A stretch of 17,416 nucleotides of DNA from Anaerolineales bacterium. Its GTDB lineage: Bacteria; Chloroflexota; Anaerolineae; Anaerolineales; E44-bin32. Both the position numbers and the translations under genes were made by a program. The DNA lies in assembly GCA_023144145.1 (NCBI GenBank), contig JAGLGG010000192.1:1-17416 (forward strand). The letters run 5' to 3'. Numbering within the stretch: the first letter of the stretch is position 1; each line of letters starts with the position of its first letter. Positions 12,201 to 17,416 of the stretch are shown here, piece after piece. The notes beneath the pieces are model-generated. The model had not been told where the DNA came from. It worked only from the letters and a program-made list of their open reading frames with translations, and did no database searches.

Positions 12201-14748
12201 ACAATTAAATTCAAAAGCAAATCAAGTCGCCCATAAATTGCTGAAACTGGGGCTAAAGCATGATGAGCCCGTTGGAATTTTCGTTGATCGGTCGGTCGAG
12301 ATGGTTATAAGTATCCTTGGCATCCTCAAAGCGGGATGTGCCTATCTTCCTCTTGATCCAAAACACCCAGTCGACCGACTGAAATATATCTTGGGGGATT
12401 CATGTGTAGCTGCTGTGCTTACCCAAAGAAATCTGCGTGATCGTTTACCAGGTACAAAGATCCATCGCCTACTCGTGGATGAATGGGATGAATTTATTGA
12501 TGAGAGCGAGTCGAACCTCGAGGATGGTGCCGGTCCAAGACATGCAGCATACGTGATATACACTTCGGGCTCAACTGGCGTACCAAAAGGTATAACCATT
12601 GAACATCATTCTTTGGTGAATTTTACAGAATGGGCAAGTAAGGATTGGGAAATTGACCCCAAGGATCGAGTACTTCAATTCACTTCAATAAGCTGGGATG
12701 CACATATTGAGGAAATATTTCCGACCCTGTGCTCCGGAGCAACGCTTGTCCTCCGAACAAAAACAATGATCGATACTTTTCAGAGTTTTATGGAAACTAT
12801 TCAAAGGGAAGAGATTTCAATAATTGATCTGCCGACCGCATTTTGGCATGAACTCACCGATGCGATCGAACATCAGAAATTGGACCTTCCAGCAAGTATT
12901 CGTCTCGTGATTATCGGAGGCGATCAAGCTAGCCATTATCGCACTGCGAGCTGGATGAGAAATGTCCGTCCAGGTGTTCGACTTGTAAATACCTACGGAC
13001 TGACGGAATGCACATCCATTGCGACACAAATTGATCTCACCGAAGAGTTCAACCCGGATGGCGAGGTAGTTTCAATTGGGAAACCAATCAATAATGTCCA
13101 AATATATGTCCTCGATCAACACAAGAATTCTGTTCCCATTGGCTTGCCAGGCGAAATGTGGATTGGAGGGGCAGGTTTAGCGAGAGGCTATTTCAATAAG
13201 CAGGATTTAACCGCTGACGTCTTCTTCCAAAACCCATTCACACAGTCACAAAATGACCGGATCTACCGATCGGGAGATTACGCCCGCGTCCTACCAGATG
13301 GCAACCTTGAAATGCTGGGGAGATTAGATAATCAGGTCAAGGTCCGGGGATACCGGATCGAGCTTGGAGAGATCGAGGTCGTCCTAGGCATTCACCCAGC
13401 GATCGAAGAAGTCGTGGTCGTGGCAAGGGAAGATGATTGGTTTGAAGGTGCCCCTCGCGGGGGAGGAAGGCGCTTAATCGCATATTATTTGCACGATCCA
13501 AATTTCAAACTAGAAGATGCAAGCGATGTGTTTCGTAATTTCCTGCGCGACAAGCTTCCCGACTACATGATCCCATCATATTTCATCAAGCTTGAAACGT
13601 TTCCACTGACACCCCATGGAAAAATAGATCGTCAAGCATTACCCCAACCCGATAGGGGTGAAATCGAAAAGGCACATGCTTATGTTGCACCACGAGATTC
13701 ACTGGAAAGCCAACTGGTTGAGATTTGGCAACATGTGTTAGGCGTTCAACCGATTGGGGTCATGGATAACTTCTTCGATCTTGGCGGTCACTCATTAATG
13801 GCTGTGCGGTTATTCTCTCTCATCGAGAAGGAAGTTGGTTTCAAATTGCCACTCATGACCCTATTTGATGCACCGACGATCGCTAACCAAGCAAAATCAT
13901 TGCAATCCGCAGAGGATAGGGATGATCCAGCCTGGGTCGTTGACGTTCAGACCGAAGGCTCGAAGCCCCCGTTCTTCTGCGTTTCGCCCACAATCATCGA
14001 CGTGATGACATACCGCGAATTATCCCGGAACATGGGTGAGGATCAACCCTTTTACGCGCTTTACTCGGAAAGCTTAGGACTGTGGAGAGAAGGCGTTGAG
14101 CACTTGGAAACGATAGCTATGCAGTTCATTCAAAAGATACGTGAGATCGATCAAAATGGACCTTACTTGATTGGAGGGTATTCTGCGGGAGGGAAAGTTG
14201 CACTTGAAATTGCTAAACAACTTAGGGATCAAGGGTATCAAGTTGGATTGCTGGTATTGTTCGATACCTTTGGTCCCGACTACCCAAGACTATTGCCGGG
14301 GATAACGCGTGGGATATTCACCGCGCTCCTTGTCGTGCGAAGAATTCAAAGTTACTTCTGGAAATTTAGGTTATTGGATTGGAGTGGAAAAATACAATAT
14401 CTCCGGTTCCCTAGAATTCAAACTTGGGTTCGGGATCGCTATGGGGAAGTTAAAGCACCGCCGCAATCCCCGGCTGAAAAAGGAGCATATTTCCTTTCTC
14501 CAGCAAGGCGAGAATACCAGCCTGAAGATTATGATGGGAAAGTCCTTCTGGTCCGGGCTAGAAAGAGTCTATTGGGAATTCACCGTGATCCTATGATGGG
14601 TTGGGGAGAAGTTTTTTCAAATAATTTTGAGGTGTGTATGGTTCCTGGTGATCACGAGGCAATTTTGTTTGGGCCTCGATCGAAGTATGTCGCAGACAAG
14701 TTAAACTCATATTTGTCAGCCTCGCTCAATACCCTCCGTCATGAATAG
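9256..14748 (+). CDS. Single-module NRPS with two condensation domains (C-C-A-PCP-TE)
   Basis: An 1830-residue assembly-line enzyme. After a helical linker (1-44) come: C1 (about 45-490) with the active-site motif HHIAFDG at 178-184 and VNTLVLR; C2 (about 505-940), more divergent, with HHIIADN at 633-639 and MEVLPLR in place of NTxxLR; an adenylation domain (about 955-1475) with YTSGSTGVPKG (1102-1112), NTYGLTE and K1456; a carrier domain with S1513 in DLGGHSL; and a type I thioesterase (about 1565-1830) with S1643 in GGYSAGG, D1670 and H1800 as the likely triad. Aligned by eye to GrsA-PheA, the pocket reads D, A, E, D, I, G, T, S, I, K; the acidic residues at positions 239 and 278 suggest a basic amino acid. 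The upstream ligase-PCP should supply the acyl donor. No epimerase, methyltransferase or exporter is present. The start has only a weak ribosome binding context. Confidence 0.93.
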   Translation: MDEDTQVDAWSQLSEGERALILRSLKRKKDQRGRGEITRRPDPDSAPLSYSQEQLWFLDQFEPGVTAYNRPWALRIRGSLNTPVLEKSLNEIVRRHEALRTNIVSSAGKPSQRILPFHEYSLPLTDLSEGQESEKETIAIQIVKDDAFLPFDLTRDSLFRPRLVRLSSDDHVLLLTTHHIAFDGWSERVIFRELCELYQSFLTNTPSKLLQPNIQFPDFAHWQRDTLAGEKYDQLSAFWKNELDGAPPLLRLSTDYDRPHSRSYDGASLKLQLSKELSESLKGICRQEGVTLFMALLAAYNVTLLHDSGELDIVVGGTISGRPNLHLEKAIGFFVNTLVLRSKLEANLTFRELLARVRETTLRALSHQEMPFEKLVEILNPARSLSYTPVVQVTLQLRNLPDRGAGIPGLEIEEFDLGFEQAQFDLSLSIEDLAEGLFCKLLYNRALFSKNTAQRFLRHFEDVVHALIADPGTPISELRWIDPEIPPERKIVKPIVDLEIQEKSNLTGTQLMVWAGQKFRPDSLLFNLPYTFSIQGHIDRHKFQQSIQELVDKHDALRSIIIEEDGLPQQTILAHMPVNLGYEDFSGNSDPMSAAKKWIAKESRKAFNLSERLFDTTLIQLAEDHWIWFLHIHHIIADNTSIKLIFYRLQKIYDIALEDREQLKIAYPQFGDYVAFEKNNIGSPRYRSAEAYWSNKLSSPSNPLLFFGERKLKETTLVKRFTFKLEEEICKKLYDLAMKEPLFTKSVDVTLTNIFASLIFTFLYRVTKSMELSLGIHFHKRLTPQFQQTVGLLMEVLPLRISIDDGETFSTLIKKVNREAIEILRHRNFAIGNPYQHPIYEVTLNYQKMKMDSFLGSPTEFQRVHKGHDEDTLNVQIRDYGSLEVFTLDFDFHLDVFSETNQQRSIDYFQRILKAVLENPDQTLDNINILSEKERAWLLHEINQTHKPYSEQTTVVQLIEKQVDDFPENTAVVHEDRTLTYRQLNSKANQVAHKLLKLGLKHDEPVGIFVDRSVEMVISILGILKAGCAYLPLDPKHPVDRLKYILGDSCVAAVLTQRNLRDRLPGTKIHRLLVDEWDEFIDESESNLEDGAGPRHAAYVIYTSGSTGVPKGITIEHHSLVNFTEWASKDWEIDPKDRVLQFTSISWDAHIEEIFPTLCSGATLVLRTKTMIDTFQSFMETIQREEISIIDLPTAFWHELTDAIEHQKLDLPASIRLVIIGGDQASHYRTASWMRNVRPGVRLVNTYGLTECTSIATQIDLTEEFNPDGEVVSIGKPINNVQIYVLDQHKNSVPIGLPGEMWIGGAGLARGYFNKQDLTADVFFQNPFTQSQNDRIYRSGDYARVLPDGNLEMLGRLDNQVKVRGYRIELGEIEVVLGIHPAIEEVVVVAREDDWFEGAPRGGGRRLIAYYLHDPNFKLEDASDVFRNFLRDKLPDYMIPSYFIKLETFPLTPHGKIDRQALPQPDRGEIEKAHAYVAPRDSLESQLVEIWQHVLGVQPIGVMDNFFDLGGHSLMAVRLFSLIEKEVGFKLPLMTLFDAPTIANQAKSLQSAEDRDDPAWVVDVQTEGSKPPFFCVSPTIIDVMTYRELSRNMGEDQPFYALYSESLGLWREGVEHLETIAMQFIQKIREIDQNGPYLIGGYSAGGKVALEIAKQLRDQGYQVGLLVLFDTFGPDYPRLLPGITRGIFTALLVVRRIQSYFWKFRLLDWSGKIQYLRFPRIQTWVRDRYGEVKAPPQSPAEKGAYFLSPARREYQPEDYDGKVLLVRARKSLLGIHRDPMMGWGEVFSNNFEVCMVPGDHEAILFGPRSKYVADKLNSYLSASLNTLRHE

Positions 14749-14813
14749 CACACCACTTAGATGTAGCGATTGGCACCCACATCATAGGAAGAGGCCACAC
14801 CCTCATTTTTGTT

Positions 14814-14819
14814 TATAAT
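14814..14819 (+). promoter_or_regulatory. Candidate -10 of the antiporter gene
   Basis: A perfect TATAAT 65 bp after the NRPS stop. It suggests the antiporter is transcribed separately from the biosynthetic genes, with a leader of about 118 nt. No good -35 was seen. A weak GAGG/CCTC hairpin followed by ATTTTT just upstream (14791-14810) could help end the NRPS transcript but is short. Confidence 0.45.
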
Positions 14820-14944
14820 TGTCTGGGGGATTTAGCGTTTATCAAGAACCCACAAGCTATTCAATCAATTCAAAGTTATGGTGTGTTCCTGAGCAAAAAC
14901 CTTAATTGGCTCACACACTTCGATTATGGACAAACGGAGTTTTA

Positions 14945-16216
14945 ATGAATTTCGATATTTTCAACAACTTTGTGCAATCGAACATCCTCATAGTTATCGG
15001 AATGCTCGTAGCAGTTGCTTTCTTAGGGAGCAAGCTCTTCCAGAGATTAGGTATTCCACAGGTAGTTGGGTTTATTGTCTTAGGGGTGCTTCATGGACCT
15101 TCCGGAATTAATGTGATTCCGTTGGAACTCTCTGGTGAACTCATTTTCATCAGCGAAATTGCCCTGGGCCTCATAGGGTTCGATATCGGCAGCCACTTGC
15201 GTCTCGACGATCTTCGCCGCATTGGCCGCAGCATACTTACCATTCTTCTCTTTGAGGCATTAGGCACATTTGCTCTCGTCACCGCCGGTGTTTATGTAGT
15301 GACTGGATCCTTGCCAACCGCGCTAATATTCGGGGCGTTGGCATCAGCTACCGCCCCTGCTGCGACGGTAGACGTGTTAGCTGAGTATGATGCTGAAGGT
15401 CCTCTAACCACCAGCTTGCTTGCTGTGGTTGGCATGGATGATGCCCTGGCATTGGTCCTCTTTAGCATTGCTTCAGTCGTTGTCGAATCTCAACTGGCAG
15501 GTGGAGGTTCACCAGATCTGATTACTATTATTGAGCTGCCGTTCATTGAAATTGGAGGCTCACTCCTTCTCGGGTTTGGTCTCGGATTTATTCTTGACCG
15601 TATCCTTTGTCGAATGAAAACCCATCATGATGCGATGGCTATCTCGATCGGTTTTGTGTTGCTTGGCGTGGGGATATCCGAGTCCCTGGGCTTATCGTTG
15701 ATCCTGACATCGATGAGCATGGGCTTCCTGCTTGTCAATAGGCATGAGAGCCACGCGCGTCACATTCGTTTCACGATAGAGCAAGCTGGCCCTGTTATTT
15801 ATGTCCTATTTTTCGCGCTAATTGGCGCCCGGCTGGAAATAAAATCACTGCCAGCTATGGGTACTCTGGGGATCGTGTATATCCTGCTGCGTAGCCTTGG
15901 AAAATTCGGAGGCGCCTGGTTGGGGGGTAGACTTGGCGGAGCTGAACCTGTTGTGCGCCAGAACCTTGGTTTCGGCTTGCTTTCGCAAGCAGGAGTGGCA
16001 ATAGGATTGGCACTGGCTGCCTCAAGCCGTTTCGCCGAAAGCGGCGAAGAGGGGGAGGCTTTAGGTTCGCTGATCCTGGGAGTTATTACTGCGACAACAT
16101 TCGTGGTCCAAATCATCGGTCCGATTTTTACCAAACTCGCCATAAGCCGGGCGGGGGAAATCGGCCGCGCCAAGCTTGGCGAGGATGCCTGGGCCTCAGA
16201 GGGTGTACCGGAGTAA
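14945..16216 (+). CDS. CPA2-family cation:proton antiporter
   Basis: An integral membrane exchanger of the monovalent cation:proton antiporter-2 family (KefB/NapA-like), swapping Na+ or K+ for protons. The 423-residue product is almost entirely hydrophobic segments, about 11-13 helices. The transport-site region is visible as SATAPAATVDVLAEY (134-148), the unwound helix stretch, and VGMDDALALVLF (162-173), where D165/D166 stand at the usual ion-binding ND/DD pair; DD suggests an electrogenic type, an inference. It lacks the C-terminal TrkA-N/RCK domain of KefB-like relatives. The ATG at 14945 has GGAG 5 nt upstream; a TTG 39 nt earlier lacks a ribosome binding site. It is convergent with the channel gene at the right edge, also an ion-homeostasis protein. 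Confidence 0.88.
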   Translation: MNFDIFNNFVQSNILIVIGMLVAVAFLGSKLFQRLGIPQVVGFIVLGVLHGPSGINVIPLELSGELIFISEIALGLIGFDIGSHLRLDDLRRIGRSILTILLFEALGTFALVTAGVYVVTGSLPTALIFGALASATAPAATVDVLAEYDAEGPLTTSLLAVVGMDDALALVLFSIASVVVESQLAGGGSPDLITIIELPFIEIGGSLLLGFGLGFILDRILCRMKTHHDAMAISIGFVLLGVGISESLGLSLILTSMSMGFLLVNRHESHARHIRFTIEQAGPVIYVLFFALIGARLEIKSLPAMGTLGIVYILLRSLGKFGGAWLGGRLGGAEPVVRQNLGFGLLSQAGVAIGLALAASSRFAESGEEGEALGSLILGVITATTFVVQIIGPIFTKLAISRAGEIGRAKLGEDAWASEGVPE

Positions 16217-16227
16217 ATGTTATTGAG

Positions 16228-16275
16228 TCACAGGACAGTGTTGCACGATCAGTGAGCATCAAATTTATCCTGTGA
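16228..16275. repeat. Inverted repeat in the convergent gap
   Basis: TCACAGGA (16228-16235) and TCCTGTGA (16268-16275) are exact inverses separated by 32 nt, between the stops of the antiporter and the channel genes. The position suits a bidirectional terminator, but no T-run follows on either strand, so the role is uncertain. An A/T palindrome TAATATTA lies nearby at about 16305-16312. Confidence 0.4.
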
Positions 16276-16309
16276 TCTCCCTCTATTGCTCCAATAATAT
16301 TTCCTAATA

Positions 16310-17416
16310 TTACTCTCTTACCTTTGCAGCCAAACCCGCGAAGTCCAGACCCGTTGGTTCTTGAAAGACGCGCAGATCGAAATAAGAGGCCGCAGCCAGA
16401 AGATGATCAAAAATATCGGACTGAATCCCTTCATATACTACCCACTCAGTTGTCGTGGTGAAAACATAGATCTCAATCGGTAACCCGGTGGGTCCAGGGG
16501 CTAGTTGGCGAACCAAAAATGTCATTTCCTCTGTGTGAATATCGGGGTTGTGCTTAAGATAAGCCTCTATGTACGCACGGAAAGTGCCCACATTTGTAAG
16601 TTGACGACCGTCGAGAGGGCTATCTAGTTCAATCCCTCTAGCTTGAATTTCAGCTTCAATCTCCTCCAATTTAGAGTCAATGTACTCACGGATGATGTCA
16701 ACTTTCTTGTATCGCTCGATCATTTCCTGATCGCAGAAGTGAATGCTTGCCATGTCAATGGAAATAGAGCGCTTGATTCGCCTGCCGCCGCTCTCTGTCA
16801 TGCCACGCCAATTTTTATATGCCACCTCGGTCATCTTATGGGTGGGGATTACGCTGATCGTCTTGTCCCAATTCTGCACCTTGATGGTGTGCAGAGTCAT
16901 GTTGAGCACATCTCCATCTGCGCCATAGCTGGGGACCTCAATCCAATCCCCCTCTTTCACCAGATCTAATGTGGTAATTTGAATGCTGGCAACCAAAGAG
17001 AGGATAGTGTCTCGGAAAATGAGCAGCAGTACAGCAGTAAGGGCCCCTAATCCGGTGAGCAAAGCTGTTGGGGATTCTTCGGTTATCAAGGAGATACTCA
17101 ATATGATCCCCACCAACACCACCAGGAGTTTGGCAATCTCCAGGTATCCTTGAATGCTCGCACCTGAAAAACTTCGGCTCTTCTCGTATATCTCATTGAC
17201 TGCCGTAATTAGAGAAATCACAGTAATGACAGAAACCCAAAGGATAAGAAATAGGGCAACCTTCTCAATGATGACTTGATATTCCGGTGTCAGATACGCA
17301 ATTGCATAAATAATAATCAGGGGTGCCAACCATGCCGCGCGGAAAGGATGCAGGTTCTTTACAATGATGTCATCGTATTTGGTCTCAGTTCGCTTAGCGA
17401 AATAGAATAATCCTCT
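16310..17416 (-). CDS. MscS-family mechanosensitive channel, YbdG-like (5' end beyond window)
   Basis: A membrane channel that opens under tension to release solutes on hypo-osmotic shock. The frame is open to the window edge, giving 368 visible residues and no start codon; residues before the internal TTG at 17329 (KRTETKYDD, VKNLHPF) continue the homology, so the gene is truncated by the window and not by mutation. Visible parts are several membrane helices, the pore helix region with GALTAVLLLIFRDTILSL, the beta domain (VKEGDWIEVP ... TIKVQNWDKTISVIP) and the YbdG-type cytoplasmic end (GRQLTNVGTFRAYIEAYLK, LVRQLAPGPTGLPIEIY, WVVYEGIQSDIFDHLL). The YbdG resemblance is strong in this last part; YbdG in E. 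coli is a minor channel implicated in osmoadaptation. Confidence 0.9.
   Translation of the reverse strand, partial: RGLFYFAKRTETKYDDIIVKNLHPFRAAWLAPLIIIYAIAYLTPEYQVIIEKVALFLILWVSVITVISLITAVNEIYEKSRSFSGASIQGYLEIAKLLVVLVGIILSISLITEESPTALLTGLGALTAVLLLIFRDTILSLVASIQITTLDLVKEGDWIEVPSYGADGDVLNMTLHTIKVQNWDKTISVIPTHKMTEVAYKNWRGMTESGGRRIKRSISIDMASIHFCDQEMIERYKKVDIIREYIDSKLEEIEAEIQARGIELDSPLDGRQLTNVGTFRAYIEAYLKHNPDIHTEEMTFLVRQLAPGPTGLPIEIYVFTTTTEWVVYEGIQSDIFDHLLAAASYFDLRVFQEPTGLDFAGLAAKVRE

Noticed and set aside
14906..14944. TTG start giving 13 extra residues on the antiporter
   Set aside because: No ribosome binding site precedes it, whereas the ATG at 14945 has GGAG 5 nt upstream.
16310..17329. Channel gene starting with TTG at 17329
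   Set aside because: The frame continues open to the window edge with residues that fit the MscS family, so the true start is outside.

Overview
The window looks like a chromosomal segment of a Chloroflexota bacterium, most likely Anaerolineae-like. The lineage call is an inference. It rests on a Thr/Pro-rich LysM plus lamin-tail-domain protein, small single-hairpin TatA, the dnaX-ybaB-recR order and moderate GC with short purine-rich repeats between genes. No rRNA, tRNA, CRISPR array or transposase was seen.

Layout. (1) 200-2911, minus strand: the replication/repair cluster dnaX, ybaB, recR. recR overlaps ybaB by 4 bp, and a 184-bp repeat-bearing gap separates dnaX from ybaB. (2) 3186-3377, plus: tatA, divergent from dnaX, with a clear extended -10 promoter. 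(3) 3634-4377, minus: an anchored LysM/lamin-tail cell-surface protein; 4566-5042, plus: a YacP-type NYN nuclease. This divergent pair appears to be transcribed as leaderless mRNAs. (4) 5097-5249, plus: an isolated transcription unit of about 150 nt with promoter, three predicted hairpins and an intrinsic terminator. It is either a structured small RNA or a leaderless 49-codon gene, and was not recognised. (5) 5424-6317, minus: a PP2C-fold protein whose metal-binding aspartates look substituted, a probable pseudophosphatase. (6) 6448-14748, plus: a compact nonribosomal peptide/acyl-amino-acid locus. It holds an Sfp-type phosphopantetheinyl transferase, an acyl-activating ligase fused to a carrier domain, and a 1830-residue single-module NRPS ordered C-C-A-PCP-TE. 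(7) 14945-16216, plus: a CPA2 cation/proton antiporter; 16310 to the right edge, minus: a YbdG-like MscS channel, cut by the window end.

How the parts may work together: the transferase arms the two carrier domains. The ligase activates a carboxylic acid lacking an alpha-amino group and loads it on its own carrier. The NRPS then condenses it with one amino acid, for which the pocket has acidic residues suggesting a basic side chain, and the thioesterase releases the product. The two tandem condensation domains for one adenylation domain are the most unusual part. A recurring promoter element, TGC followed by TAnnnT, appears upstream of four unrelated transcription units.
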